NCBI RefSeq assembly: GCF_003384035.1
Contig: NZ_QQAK01000002.1
Location: 1-64,000, forward strand
Length of the DNA: 64,000 nucleotides
Source: Sporosarcina sp. BI001-red
GTDB taxonomy: Bacteria > Bacillota > Bacilli > Bacillales_A > Planococcaceae
Direction of reading: 5' to 3'
Shown: one piece after another, positions 1 through 9,800 of the stretch
Numbering within the stretch: position 1 is the stretch's first letter
How the letters are laid out: every line of letters starts with the position of its first letter
Notes under the pieces: generated by a model
Databases searched by the model: none
What the model saw: the letters and a program-made list of their open reading frames with translations, nothing else
Told to the model about the DNA's origin: nothing
Translations under genes and position numbers: made by a program

Positions 1-367
1 GGAAATCCGCAGACGCGAGAAGGTGATCGGTATCTTCCCAAACACCCAGTCCGCCTTCCGCCTCATTGGCGCAACATTGATGAGCTATACCAAAACCAAT
101 GCCAATTGGAACAGGAAACTATTTACGGAAAAGAAATCGTAAGCCGTCTGACAACCTAAGCAACTTGACACGGAGCCTCTGCGGGCATGACTCCCAAGCC
201 AGGAAATCCAGCACATAAGGTTGGCTTTTTCGGCCGAGCCTATCATGCCCGCCCCTCCATGTAAAGTTGCGAGCAGTCGAATCGATGACCGCCAGGTAGA
301 GTTTATAACCATCTGAACTTATGCGCTGAAAACAAATCCAGGAATTTACACAATACTTAGGACTTGA
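1..367 (+). mobile_element. Right end of an IS256-like insertion sequence
   Basis: The transposase tail is followed by about 225 non-coding bases ending in an A+T-rich segment at about 341-367 with the pattern TTTACACAA...CTTGAC, typical of IS256-family terminal inverted repeats. The tandem repeat starts immediately after it, so the element probably inserted beside or into the repeat. The exact boundary is uncertain by a few bases because the other end lies outside the window. Confidence 0.5.
2..142 (+). pseudogene. C-terminal end of an IS256-family transposase (cut by window edge)
   Basis: Frame 2 is open from the window edge to TAA at 140-142 and gives 46 residues starting EIRRREKVIGIFPN and continuing SAFRLIGATLMS. 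The R-x-x-x-VxGIFPN...S-A-x-R-LIGA-x-LM pattern is the usual C-terminus of IS256-family (mutator-type) transposases, which move their element by a DDE mechanism. Only the tail is visible, so I cannot say whether the upstream gene is intact. The family call is from memory of the conserved tail. Confidence 0.7.
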
Positions 368-528
368 CTCATAAATCTCGGATTGTGCTCATAAGCTCTC
401 CATAACGCTCATAAATCTCGGATTGTGCTCATAAACTCCCCGTAACGCTCATAAATCTCCGAATGTGCTCATAAGCTTTCCGTAACTGCTCATAAATCTC
501 CGAATGTGCTCATAAATTCACCTTTCCA
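368..528. repeat. Tandem array of about four ~40-bp units
   Basis: Units start at about 368, 408, 448 and 489, each opening with CTCATAAATCTC and carrying GTGCTCATAA in the middle. Each 40-bp unit is thus two diverged 20-bp half-units sharing GCTCATAA. The third unit has one extra base and the last diverges in its second half. No reading frame is preserved, so this is an intergenic repeat. Its function is unknown. Confidence 0.8.
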
Positions 529-602
529 CTTATAAAGCCCCTCCTATGTACCGATTCGCGTTCCCAATCAGTTAATTTACATCTTCTGACACTAAGAAGG
601 AA

Positions 603-749
603 TTATTCATCACAATCGTGAGTTTCCCAATCACTTCTATGAATTTCCGCGATATGATACTGAATTTCTTGATAACAAGACACAATCCAACTGCCATAAA
701 AGACTAATTGGTAGCGCTTCGCTTGTTTTTCAGCAAGAATCCATTGCAT
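603..749 (-). pseudogene. Unrecognised 48-residue coding remnant
   Basis: The minus strand encodes 48 residues (MQWILAEKQAKRYQLVFYGS, then more, ending ETHDCDE) closed by TAA. Composition is protein-like, but there is no convincing ribosome binding site before the ATG and the frame is broken just upstream. It looks like the surviving C-terminal piece of a gene lost near the IS element. I do not recognise the family, and a small functional gene is not excluded. Confidence 0.3.
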
Positions 750-814
750 CAGCTATTAAAAATGCGCACTACTGGAACCTCAGTCAGATTCAGTATTCCT
801 CTTTTTAACACAAC

Positions 815-855
815 AAAAAAGCTGAGTATGCGCGACGCACATCCTCAGCTTTTAT
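815..855. terminator. Bidirectional hairpin terminator downstream of yabR
   Basis: AAAAGCTGAG (817-826) pairs with CTCAGCTTTT (844-853), with a shorter inner stem. An A tract on one side and a T tract on the other let it work on both strands. It closes the minus-strand block ending with yabR. Confidence 0.75.
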
Positions 856-922
856 CTATAAAACATTTTTTCCTGCATTGAAACAGCTTAACAGGGTCGT
901 TTCCAACCGTTATAAAGCGTTT

Positions 923-1348
923 TTAGCCTCTACGCGCTCCGCGACCTCCGCGTTTCGACTCAGTTGCTCGCTTAAGTGTCGTTAGATTTTCTTCACTTTC
1001 CTTCATGAATTTCGCCATTTTCGTTTCGAAATTCTCAGGACGCTCTGGAGGACGTCCCGCTCCCTGACGAGGGCGTGACGGTCGCTGCGGGCGCTGCGGC
1101 CGTTGTTCCGATTCCGGTTTTGCTTTCCGGATCGACAAACCAATCTTGCCATCAGAACCGACGTTCATGACTTTCACTTCTACCATGTCGCCGACTTTTA
1201 AATGGTCATTAATATCTTTGACGTAGTTATCTGCCACTTCACTGATGTGGACGAGTCCTGTTACGCCGGTCGGCAATTCAACGAATGCCCCAAAATTTGT
1301 AATCCCTGTCACTTTACCCTCTAACTTGCTGCCTACTTCAATTGACAT
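923..1348 (-). CDS. yabR: S1-domain RNA-binding protein YabR
   Basis: A 141-residue protein starting with an S1 (OB-fold) RNA-binding domain at about residues 5-75 (G-x-V-T-x-ITNFGAFVEL, GLVHISE, V-x-V-KV), followed by an Arg/Pro/Gln-rich tail ending RGGRGARRG. B. subtilis YabR is a general-stress-type S1 protein of similar size; its exact role is not settled. A clear AAGGAGGAG precedes the ATG. It is the last gene of the block, downstream of divIC as in B. subtilis. The basic tail is probably disordered and RNA-contacting (inference). Confidence 0.9.
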   Translation of the reverse strand: MSIEVGSKLEGKVTGITNFGAFVELPTGVTGLVHISEVADNYVKDINDHLKVGDMVEVKVMNVGSDGKIGLSIRKAKPESEQRPQRPQRPSRPRQGAGRPPERPENFETKMAKFMKESEENLTTLKRATESKRGGRGARRG

Positions 1349-1456
1349 AAAAAAAATGCTCCTCCTTAGTATTTAAGCGGGCTCCCATTTCGGAAGCCTA
1401 GCAACCGTTTTTACGGGTCTTGCCTGCGCAAGATTCCTACTTTCATTATATCCAAC

Positions 1457-1488
1457 AAAAAAAGAGTGTCAATAAGACTACTCTTTTC
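1457..1488 (-). terminator. Terminator overlapping the end of divIC
   Basis: AAAAGAGT and ACTCTTTT flank a 12-base loop, with a T run on the minus-strand exit side. The right arm lies in the last codons of divIC, so transcription of the yabP-divIC unit probably stops here before yabR. Confidence 0.5.
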
Positions 1489-1897
1489 CGTCGTCTTTTT
1501 TGTTTAATTTTTTCTTCCCTTCTGGAAGAGAGAAGATGATTTCGTTCTTGTTCGAAACGAAGTATTCCTTACGTGCGAGCTTGGCAATGTACTCTTCGTC
1601 ATCCAGTTTCAACAACTGATTCTTCAGTTGTTCCTGTTCACTAGTTTTTACCGCAAGCTGTTCGATCAGTTCCTGTTTTTCTTGTTGTTTTGAGGCCAAC
1701 ATTTTTTTCTGCTGGTGATTGTAGCTCGCAATGCCCCCGAATGTGACCACAATAATTATTGCAAAAATAAGTAGCTTCACTTTAAGCCGCTTCTTTTGCT
1801 TGCGTCGCCAGTCCTCTTTTCGTTGCATGGAGCGGACATATTCAGTTTCAATTGATGCAACCGATGAGGAAGTGAACTTCCTAGCCTTTTGCTCCAT
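1478..1897 (-). CDS. divIC: Cell division protein DivIC (FtsB-like septum initiator)
   Basis: A bitopic membrane protein of 139 residues. It has a basic cytoplasmic N-terminus, one membrane segment at about residues 42-60 (LLIFAIIIVVTFGGIAS), then an extracellular coiled coil rich in Gln/Glu/Lys (MLASKQQEKQELIEQL onward) and the conserved ARKEYFVSNKNE motif. DivIC pairs with FtsL in the divisome and is needed for septation and sporulation. I chose the ATG at 1897, preceded by GAGGGG; an in-frame GTG nine bases upstream has the Shine-Dalgarno too close. It follows yabQ as in B. subtilis. Confidence 0.93.
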   Translation of the reverse strand: MEQKARKFTSSSVASIETEYVRSMQRKEDWRRKQKKRLKVKLLIFAIIIVVTFGGIASYNHQQKKMLASKQQEKQELIEQLAVKTSEQEQLKNQLLKLDDEEYIAKLARKEYFVSNKNEIIFSLPEGKKKLNKKDDGKE

Positions 1898-1953
1898 CTC
1901 CTGCACATCCCCTCAATTACAATTTTACAGATATCTTAATTATATAGTATACC

Positions 1954-2421
1954 TTACTTTGGGTTTTTTTTGAAGTGATATCTGAAGAATCTATGATAGA
2001 TGAATCGAAAGGGCTGGGATAGGAGCAAAATAAGTGCACGAATCACTCGGAATACATATCTGATGAACCAGAATATTATCTGAAAAACTAATAGGACTGG
2101 ACGGATGAGCAAGGCAATAATAATTCTCCCTAAGAGTCTAAAAGGTCTGTGGAATACTGTCGCATACAACAATAACCCTGATAGCTGGGCCAGCGGGTCG
2201 TACATCCGCCACGCCCCATCTCGAAAAAAGAACAATACAGCAAATGCGAAGCATCCCGCAAGTAACCATCCAAATGTTTCAAGCCAAATCGCTCTTCTGC
2301 GAATAATGGAGGCCTTCCCTGTATTGGCAATACCCGTACCAAGCATATCCATGAATGCACCTGCGATGATTCCTGTTCCCATCATTGCAAGCAAGCTCAC
2401 AAACTGCGCGGATATGCTCAT
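1954..2421 (-). CDS. yabQ: Spore cortex protein YabQ
   Basis: 155 residues with several hydrophobic segments (about 4-30, 45-66, 80-95, 100-130) and a basic C-terminus, matching the YabQ family of polytopic sporulation proteins. In B. subtilis yabQ is expressed under sigma-E in the mother cell and is required for cortex formation. The ATG overlaps the yabP stop (ATGA), so the two are translationally coupled. Order yabP-yabQ-divIC matches B. subtilis. Confidence 0.9.
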   Translation of the reverse strand: MSISAQFVSLLAMMGTGIIAGAFMDMLGTGIANTGKASIIRRRAIWLETFGWLLAGCFAFAVLFFFRDGAWRMYDPLAQLSGLLLYATVFHRPFRLLGRIIIALLIRPVLLVFQIIFWFIRYVFRVIRALILLLSQPFRFIYHRFFRYHFKKNPK

Positions 2422-2714
2422 CCGAACAATTTATGGAGGAAATTACGTGAACCCGTCTCTTCTTCATCGTACTGAAGCGTGGCAACGGTGCCTTCGAGTG
2501 TGAGAAGTCCCTTGTCCACATCCAAGTGAACGATGCGTAATTCTTCTCCTTTAATGGTAAGCATTCCTTGCGACGTGCGGACTAAGAACTCTTCTTGGTC
2601 AAACCGGTCGATTGTTTTAACAGATGTAAGATCCATTCGTTTACGGTTCCGCATGGTCACGACGTGATCACCGGATGGAATTGTGTAAGCTGGGCTTTCA
2701 GTTTGAATTTGCAT
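2418..2714 (-). CDS. yabP: Sporulation protein YabP
   Basis: 98 residues beginning MQIQTESPAYTIPSGDHVVT with the conserved NRKRMDLTSVKTIDRFDQEEFLVRT core of the YabP/YqfC family, a small all-beta sporulation protein. A strong AGGGGGA site precedes the ATG. It is co-transcribed with yabQ by overlap and separated from rqcP by a terminator, so it probably has its own mother-cell promoter; I could not identify a convincing sigma-E match in the 85-bp gap. Confidence 0.92.
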   Translation of the reverse strand: MQIQTESPAYTIPSGDHVVTMRNRKRMDLTSVKTIDRFDQEEFLVRTSQGMLTIKGEELRIVHLDVDKGLLTLEGTVATLQYDEEETGSRNFLHKLFG

Positions 2715-2763
2715 AGTCTGTCCCCCTGTCTGATTTGTACACTGCCATCCTATGCACAGGCAA

Positions 2764-2798
2764 CAAAAAACATGACAGGAAGTTTCCTGTCATGTTTA
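2764..2798 (-). terminator. Terminator after rqcP
   Basis: ACATGACAGGAA (2770-2781) and TTCCTGTCATGT (2784-2795) form a perfect 12-bp stem with a 2-base loop, followed on the minus strand by TTTTTTG. It lies directly after the rqcP stop. Confidence 0.85.
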
Positions 2799-2799
2799 A

Positions 2800-3090
2800 T
2801 CAGTCTTGGTCATCCACAAACTCCGGATCCACTTTTTCAAGTTTTTCTTCTTTTATAATTGCATACATCATCGTAGCATCTTCTTTTTTCGTAGATGCCT
2901 TCAACTCGTTCACCTTAACCGTAACGATCTTTTGGCCGAAGCGGATTGCAAGTTCATTCCCCGGTGCAACGTCTGATGATGCTTTTGCTACTTTTCCATC
3001 AATTGTAATCCGACCTTGGTCAGCTACTTGTTTCGCAAGAGTTCTACGTTTAATTAACCGTGACACTTTTAAAAATTTATCAAGTCTCAT
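2800..3090 (-). CDS. rqcP: Ribosome-associated quality-control factor RqcP (S4 domain)
   Basis: 96 residues starting [20 protein letters not shown], an Hsp15/S4-type RNA-binding fold, with [16 protein letters not shown] typical of the S4 motif. In B. subtilis RqcP (YabO) works with RqcH to add alanine tails to nascent chains on stalled 50S subunits. The frame stays open for 34 codons upstream, but AAAGGAGG sits before this ATG inside the end of mazG. The acidic C-terminus ([12 protein letters not shown]) is ordinary. Confidence 0.9.
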   Translation of the reverse strand: MRLDKFLKVSRLIKRRTLAKQVADQGRITIDGKVAKASSDVAPGNELAIRFGQKIVTVKVNELKASTKKEDATMMYAIIKEEKLEKVDPEFVDDQD

Positions 3091-3091
3091 C

Positions 3092-4549
3092 CTAGTTTCC
3101 TCCTTTACGCTTTGCTTGTTGCCAAAATTCTTCGAGTTCATCCACTGTATAATTATCAAACGAACCACGACCTGCTGATACAGAACGTTCAATATAAGAA
3201 AAACGAGTATTGAATTTCTGATTGGCGTGTTGCATCGCTTCCTCGGGTGACAATTTTAAAAATCGCGCGATGTTCACAAGTGTGAAAAAGACATCTCCCA
3301 GCTCATCTGTCCGTGAATCCTGGGTTCCATTTGCCACCTCGTCTTTGAATTCTTGCCATTCTTCTTCGAACTTATCGAACGCCCCCGCAACATCCGGCCA
3401 GTCAAACCCGACTCGCGCTGCAGCTTTTTGGAAGTTGAAGGACGTCAAAAGTGACGAACTGGACAACGCTTGTCCGTCAAGCAATGAATCCCTCTTCGGT
3501 TTCTCTTCACTCTTAATGTCTTGCCAGTTTTTCAAGACTTCATCAGAATCCGCGACTTCAATTTCTCCAAATACGTGCGGATGCCTGCGAATCATTTTGT
3601 CGCCAACTGCTTGCAAGATGTCCTCCATTGTGAAGTATCCATCATCCTCACCAATTTGGGCATGTAAGAATACTTGCAACAACACATCGCCAAGTTCTTC
3701 AACTATATCGTTATCATCTTCACGGTCAATGGCGTCCAACACTTCATGTGCTTCTTCAATCATATACCGCTTCAACGATTCATGCGTCTGCTCACGGTCC
3801 CACGGACACCCTTCAGGACTCCGCAGTTTTGCAATAATCTCGCGGAATGTCTGCCATTCTTTCAAACGCTCTGTCTGCTCGACAACAGGCGGTACGTAAA
3901 CCGTCGTTAAATTATCTATACGCGTTTCCCGGTCCAGTTCAACAAGTGGCACGGTACGCACTTCTTCAGCTGAGGTCCCTGCAGCCGTCACAATCGTGAC
4001 CGGATGATCCACTGCATACTTCTCCAGTAACGTTAACTTCACATCCGATGCAACAAAAGCGTCATATACTTGGCCGATCAGTACGTGCTGACGCATTTGC
4101 ACATCGTCTGGACGTAATTCAGTACCGTCTACTAGTTGAAACCCTTCAATAGGATCAATTCTGAGTGCAGCAAATATCGGATCTAGGAAGCTATTCCCTC
4201 CTGCAATGTCGAGTACAGCCTGCCCCGCCTTCTCCCGCTCAATGAGCAATTGAACCGTTCGCTCAGCAACGAGCGGATGACCAGGTACTGCATACGTGAT
4301 TGCCTTTTCTTCCGCCATCTTCAATAATCGCTCTACGATTTCATCATAAACCGCTTCAAACGCGTCTTGGGATTCATACACACTGTCAAAACTCGTCATT
4401 TGAACGCCTTCAGATTTCAATTCATCCACCGCTGGATGCTGATCTGTGCGGACAATCAGTGTCTGAGCAGCTTTAAGTTTCCGATAAACTCCAACGGACA
4501 GCTGATCCAGTTCACCTGAACCTAGTCCTACAATTGTAATTGGATACAT
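3092..4549 (-). CDS. mazG: MazG-family pyrophosphohydrolase with N-terminal tetrapyrrole methylase-like domain (YabN)
   Basis: 485 residues. Residues about 1-220 are an SAM-dependent methylase-like (CobA fold) domain ([28 protein letters not shown]). Two MazG modules follow: one at about 235-355 ([32 protein letters not shown] in pieces, [10 protein letters not shown]) and one at about 375-470 ([27 protein letters not shown]). MazG hydrolyses (d)NTPs to monophosphates. The EExxE/ExxD metal-binding motifs are present in both modules. This fusion is normal in Bacillales. It is separated from yabM by 4 bp. Confidence 0.92.
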   Translation of the reverse strand: MYPITIVGLGSGELDQLSVGVYRKLKAAQTLIVRTDQHPAVDELKSEGVQMTSFDSVYESQDAFEAVYDEIVERLLKMAEEKAITYAVPGHPLVAERTVQLLIEREKAGQAVLDIAGGNSFLDPIFAALRIDPIEGFQLVDGTELRPDDVQMRQHVLIGQVYDAFVASDVKLTLLEKYAVDHPVTIVTAAGTSAEEVRTVPLVELDRETRIDNLTTVYVPPVVEQTERLKEWQTFREIIAKLRSPEGCPWDREQTHESLKRYMIEEAHEVLDAIDREDDNDIVEELGDVLLQVFLHAQIGEDDGYFTMEDILQAVGDKMIRRHPHVFGEIEVADSDEVLKNWQDIKSEEKPKRDSLLDGQALSSSSLLTSFNFQKAAARVGFDWPDVAGAFDKFEEEWQEFKDEVANGTQDSRTDELGDVFFTLVNIARFLKLSPEEAMQHANQKFNTRFSYIERSVSAGRGSFDNYTVDELEEFWQQAKRKGGN

Positions 4550-4553
4550 GCCA

Positions 4554-6143
4554 TCACCTTCTCTTTTTCGTCAGTAATAATTGTATACGTGCCAATCTTC
4601 TTCCGAATGGTAGTAAGTACCAATCCTTTTCTGCCAGGATGCGTGTCTTCATAACAATGATAAGGAACACGAGTGCGCCTAACACCACTGCAGGAAACGC
4701 AGACAGTGCTGCCACTGACCTTGAGCCAGTGTCCTGGGTGAACGTGTTACTTATAGTTAACCACAACTCGACAACAACAATCATTGCACCCGTTGCAAGT
4801 AAAATCCACCCGTAAAAACGTCGGGGGGCAAGCCGATTCGGCCAAGCCCTTTTAAAGTAGATGAGCAATCCCGCTGCTGTTACTGCAAAGCCCATGTTGC
4901 CAGCAAATGCGGCGCCTGTTATTCCATAAGGTGGAACAAGCAAGACGTTCGCGACAATTTTCACCCCGAGTCCACCGAGGAGTAGCATCGCTGGGACTTT
5001 ACCGGAACCTGCACCTTGCAAGATTGCACATAATGGTAAGATTAGCGACAGCCAGAAGATCTGTACACAATAAACAGCAAGTGCGAATGATCCTTCGTTC
5101 GTTTCAAACAGCAACACATTCACTTGAGGTATTAATAAAGCAAGTCCAACAGCCGCTGCCCAACCAAACAAAATGGCTACACGGTACGTCAGTTGAACAA
5201 ACCCCCAGGCATTGCGCCCTCCCGATTTCACAGTATGGTGTGCTATGAGCGGAACAATTGCCATTGCAAGCGTTGTTGCAATTAGACTGCCGAGCTGTAC
5301 AAGCGGTTGTCCCCGGTCGTAAACCCCTTTTCCCGTCATTGCGACTTCTTCATGTACACCGGAGCTTGTCAATAAATTCAAGATCGTAAACGCATCCGCC
5401 ATCTGATATAGCAGTAAAATAAGTGAACTCGCACTGATGCTTAAACTGACCCGTGTGAGTTCCTTAATTACTCTTCTTTTGTCGATAGCTACAACAGGTC
5501 CTCTCCGTGTTTTACGGCTCCATAACACAAGTAACACGACACCCGCCGTCTGCCCGACGACGGCTCCCCAGACAGCTATGGTTCCAGTTTCGTATAACGA
5601 AGCACCTGATTGAACCGCTATCCAAGTACCGATTAATATAACCGCAACACGTATCCCCTGCTCACCCACACCAGAAACAGCGATTGGTATCATTTCTCCA
5701 CGTGATTGGAAGGTTCCTTTAAATACAGCGAGAAATGGCATGACGAGCAGTACATATGCACCGGTCCGTAACAAGGGTGCTAATTCAGAGTCTCCCATGA
5801 GAGAGGCGATTAGGGACGCTCCTGAGAAGAGAGAGACGAAAGCGATAATACTTAGCACACCTAAATATACAAAAGATAATTTTAAAATGGCACGACGTTC
5901 TTCAGGAAGTTGCGTACTTGCCAGTAACTTGGAAATTGCTACTGCCGCTCCATACGTTGTCCAGATGATGAAAATCCCGATAAAAGGATACACTTGTTGA
6001 TAAATATAAAATCCTTTGTCTCCGACAAGATTTTGAAAGGGTACACGATAGACAGCCCCAAGTAACTTTACAATCAGTGCAGATATCGTTAAGATCGAGG
6101 CCCCTTTCATGAATGTCTTCATATTCCATTCCGATGCGGCCAT
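4554..6143 (-). CDS. yabM: MOP-superfamily polysaccharide/lipid flippase YabM
   Basis: 529 residues with about 14 hydrophobic helices and the start signature MKTFMKGASILTISALIVKLLGAVYRVPFQNLVGD of the SpoVB/YabM/MurJ-like family. These proteins flip lipid-linked wall precursors or export polysaccharide. YabM and SpoVB are close relatives; the position between spoVT and mazG identifies it as YabM. I start at the ATG at 6143, with AGAGGA nearby; the frame is open further upstream but without a binding site. Confidence 0.88.
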   Translation of the reverse strand: MAASEWNMKTFMKGASILTISALIVKLLGAVYRVPFQNLVGDKGFYIYQQVYPFIGIFIIWTTYGAAVAISKLLASTQLPEERRAILKLSFVYLGVLSIIAFVSLFSGASLIASLMGDSELAPLLRTGAYVLLVMPFLAVFKGTFQSRGEMIPIAVSGVGEQGIRVAVILIGTWIAVQSGASLYETGTIAVWGAVVGQTAGVVLLVLWSRKTRRGPVVAIDKRRVIKELTRVSLSISASSLILLLYQMADAFTILNLLTSSGVHEEVAMTGKGVYDRGQPLVQLGSLIATTLAMAIVPLIAHHTVKSGGRNAWGFVQLTYRVAILFGWAAAVGLALLIPQVNVLLFETNEGSFALAVYCVQIFWLSLILPLCAILQGAGSGKVPAMLLLGGLGVKIVANVLLVPPYGITGAAFAGNMGFAVTAAGLLIYFKRAWPNRLAPRRFYGWILLATGAMIVVVELWLTISNTFTQDTGSRSVAALSAFPAVVLGALVFLIIVMKTRILAEKDWYLLPFGRRLARIQLLLTKKRR

Positions 6144-6222
6144 ACTGAATCCTCTTTCGTCTTGTAGATGCTGTCTATTATACCATTCGAAGCTTGAAAC
6201 GACAGCATGACAATATACGCAC

Positions 6223-6262
6223 AAAAAAACCTGCACATCCCGATATTCTCAGGTTGTGCAGG
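6223..6262 (-). terminator. Terminator after spoVT
   Basis: CCTGCACA (6230-6237) pairs with TGTGCAGG (6255-6262), and on the minus strand the stem is followed by TTTTTTTG. It lies just downstream of the spoVT stop. Confidence 0.85.
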
Positions 6263-6266
6263 TGCA

Positions 6267-6803
6267 TTACTGTTCCATTTGTTTTGCCAAAAAAAGTGCC
6301 GCGGTTTCTGCTGTTTTCTGTTCCGCTTCACCAATAAAATGGACTTTCGAAAGAAGGTAAATGGCACCAATCGTATCACCGTTCACTACAATCGGCGTAA
6401 CACAATACGATTTTACGTGTTCTGTTTGCCCAGGAACCCATTCAACGGTTTTCTCCATCTTTTCAGTGATCATTGTACGTTTGGTTAACATCTCTTCTGC
6501 ATCTGCGGAGATTTGGCGATTCATGTAGTCTTTTTTCGCAAGTCCCGCTACAGCGATCACTTCATCCCGATCACTTATGAGTGCCGGAGTACCGAGTGTT
6601 TGATAAAGGGTTTCTGCATATTCTACCGCAAACTGGCCGAGCTCTGAAATTGGGGAGTACTTCTTCAAAATCACTTCCCCATCACGGTCCGTAAAAATTT
6701 CAAGTGGATCTCCTTCACGTATCCGAAGTGTACGTCTAATCTCTTTCGGGATGACCACTCTTCCTAAGTCATCGATTCTGCGGACGATACCGGTTGCCTT
6801 CAT
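6267..6803 (-). CDS. spoVT: Stage V sporulation transcription regulator SpoVT
   Basis: 178 residues. An AbrB-type swapped-hairpin DNA-binding domain covers residues 1-50 (MKATGIVRRIDDLGRVVIPK, EIRRTLRIREGD) and a GAF-like domain covers about 55-178. In the forespore SpoVT tunes sigma-G-dependent genes. The length equals the B. subtilis protein when started at the ATG at 6803, preceded by GTGAGG. A sigma-G-like promoter lies about 45 bp upstream. Its DNA-binding domain resembles that of AbrB, also in this window. Confidence 0.95.
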   Translation of the reverse strand: MKATGIVRRIDDLGRVVIPKEIRRTLRIREGDPLEIFTDRDGEVILKKYSPISELGQFAVEYAETLYQTLGTPALISDRDEVIAVAGLAKKDYMNRQISADAEEMLTKRTMITEKMEKTVEWVPGQTEHVKSYCVTPIVVNGDTIGAIYLLSKVHFIGEAEQKTAETAALFLAKQMEQ

Positions 6804-6845
6804 GCATGATGCCTCACTTTCCATATGAAATCCGCGCTACGGTTT

Positions 6846-6875
6846 CAGTATGGTTCATACATGGGCATTTTATGC
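6846..6875 (-). promoter_or_regulatory. Sigma-G-type promoter of spoVT
   Basis: On the minus strand GCATA (-35, 6871-6875) is followed after exactly 18 bp by CATACTG (-10, 6846-6852). This matches the sigma-G consensus (GnATR, 18 bp, CATnnTA) at all but the last position. It fits the known forespore expression of spoVT. Confidence 0.7.
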
Positions 6876-6885
6876 AGAGGTGGCT

Positions 6886-9800
6886 CTATCCGACATCCAC
6901 TTCCTTTATTTTTTTCGATGCACCTTGTAAAAGACGCATAATCGCCTCAAGTATATCAAATTCAGTTTGTTTTCCAAGTTGCCGATCATCGATTGTAATA
7001 AGTAAGCTTCCATTGTCCATCGTGAAACCTACGGCACGCCCGAAACTCAACGTTTCTGACACAAGTCTCGCTCCATCTATTAGTGCAGTTCCTTCAGGTG
7101 AGAATCGTATCTCGATGACGGTTTGCCGTTTCTTAATGGAAACAACGCCTGCGGCTTTCCCCCAAGCCTTTATTCGACCGACACGAAGCAGTAATTCAGC
7201 TTCAAATGGAAGGTCCCCAAAGCGGTCTGTCATTTCATCCCACAGTTCGTTAAAATCTTCTTCTGCTTCAATTGCTTTGACACGTTTGTACATCTGGATT
7301 TTCTGATACCCATCATTAATAAAGGTATCCGGTAAATAGGCGTTGATTGGGAGTGAAATTTCCAGATCTGGGCGGTCCTCTTTAGAAATACCCGTTTGTT
7401 TCTCCTCAACCGCGTCTTGCAACATTTGAGAGTACAAGTCAAACCCGACAGAGTCGATGAATCCGTGTTGTTGGGATCCAAGTAAATTTCCTGCCCCTCG
7501 AATGGACAAATCACGCATAGCAATTTTAAAACCTGAACCCAGTTCCGTGAACTCTTTTATCGCTTGCAGTCGGTTTTCCGCAACTTCCGTTAGCACTTTG
7601 TCGCGTTCATATAGGAAATACGCGTACGCCACGCGATTCGAACGTCCAACGCGCCCTCTTAGCTGATACAACTGGGAGAGTCCCATTCGATCTGCATTGT
7701 GTACAAGCAAGGTATTCACATTCGGGATATCCATTCCCGTTTCTATAATCGTTGTTGTGACGAGAACGTCGTATTCACCCTCTATGAAACTAAGAATGAC
7801 TTCTTCCAAAGCCGCTTCCCCCATTTGACCATGGGCAAATCCGACACGAGCTTCAGGAACAAGCTGACGTATTTCATCGACCTTCTTCGCCATATCTTCC
7901 ACTCGGTTATACAGGTAGAAAACCTGTCCTCCTCGAGACATCTCACGTTCTATCGCTTCACGTGTGAGTGCGAGGTTATTTTCCATGACATACGTTTGTA
8001 CAGGAAAACGATTCGCTGGTGGGGTTTCAATGATGGAAAGATCCCGCACCCCGATCATCGACATGTGCAATGTCCGCGGAATAGGTGTTGCGGTTAACGT
8101 TAAGACATCGACATTCGTCTTCAGCTGTTTCAGTTTTTCTTTATGTGTGACACCGAAACGCTGCTCTTCATCGACAATTAGCAGTCCCAGATCTTGATAG
8201 GTTACATCTTTAGATAGCAATCGATGCGTTCCTACGACAACGTCGATCGTTCCATTTTTCAGTCCCTTTTTCGTTTCCGTTTGCTGTTTCTTGGAACGGA
8301 AGCGATTTAACAATGATACTTCTAATGGAAAGTCTGCGAATCTTGCCTTCATAGTCTCATAGTGCTGCTGCGCTAAAATGGTTGTCGGTACTAGGAATGC
8401 AACTTGTTTGCCGTCTGAAACTGCTTTGAAAGCAGCTCGAATCGCAACTTCCGTTTTTCCATAGCCAACGTCTCCACACAACAGCCGATCCATTGGCCGT
8501 TCCTTTTCCATATCTTGCTTCACTTCCACAATCGAGCGGAGCTGATCTTCCGTTTCCTCATAAGGAAACGCATTTTCAAACGAATGCTGAAGATCATCAT
8601 CCTCAGAAAACGCATAGCCTTTTTGAGCTTCACGTTCTGCGTAAAGCTTAATAAGGTCATCTGCAATATCTTTTACCGCAGCAGTAACTTTTGTTTTCGT
8701 CTTCTTCCACTCGGCTCCGCCTAGTTTATGAAGTTTCGGCTCCTTATCACCAGAGGCAACATACTTTTGGATTAAGTCGATTTGATCCGCAGGGACAAAC
8801 AGCTTGTCTTCGCCGCGGTACCGAATATCAAGATAGTCTTTACTGATTCCGCTGACTTCTAATGTGACGACTCCATAGTACTTACCTATACCATGATTGA
8901 CGTGAACGATGTAATCACCAGGTTGGATTTCCGAGTAATTCTTAATTCGTTCAGCATTCGATGCCTTTTGTGGACGTGTCTTACGCTTCGGTTTCCCTTT
9001 AAAAAGTTCTCCGTCCGTAATAGCGGCAAGACGGTGCAGTGGAAGTTCAAAGCCTGCGTGCAGACTGCCATCTACTACAGTGATCATGCCTTCTTTTGTC
9101 GCAGCTCCGTTCTCTGTCGCATCAATATCATAGTCTTGCAAAATAGAGTGAACCTGATCCACACGTTCCTTCCCTTCTGCAAGGATGAATACATTGAACT
9201 TGCTGTGCTGCCAACGTTCCATTTCGGATTTCAACAGATTCATTTGACCGTGGAACTGCTGCATGGGTTTGCATGAATACGAGATGATTTCCTTCACCGT
9301 AATTCCGGGCAAACTTCTTGTGAATAACGACATGTAAATCATTTTGGTATTCAACGCAGCATGGGCTTCGATAAATGAAACAGATAGCTTAGCATCATGG
9401 ACAATCTTTCCTTCTTCCAATAACGACATGCGCCATTCTTCTTCATCCTTTTCAAGAGTTGCTGCTGTTTCTTGTATGCGATTGATTTCATCAAATACGA
9501 CAAGTGCATTTTCCGGAAAATAGCTACCTAGCTCTGCTACTTGGTCTCCTGCAAACCCGGCGTACTTCACCATATGCTCCGGCTGCACACCAGCCCTCAT
9601 CAGTTCGATATCTCCTGATATTGAAAGCAATAAGTTCTCTTTTACGAGCTCGTCTTTCACTTTCTTCAAACTTTTAGAAAGAGCGCCTTCAAGCTTGTCT
9701 GCAATCTGCTGGAGATCTTCTGCAGACCAAGTGAACTCGGTTGCAGGTAAGAGTGTCAGCTGATCTAGTTTTCCTGTAGAGCGCTGATCTTCAGCCGAAA

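Noticed and set aside
85..312. 75-codon minus-strand ORF at the left edge
   Set aside because: It runs antisense through the IS end and transposase tail, has no binding site and no recognisable features.
368..528. CRISPR-like array
   Set aside because: Units are contiguous tandem copies without unique spacers, and no cas genes are nearby.
2105..2503. 132-codon plus-strand ORF across yabQ/yabP
   Set aside because: Antisense shadow of two clearly recognised genes.
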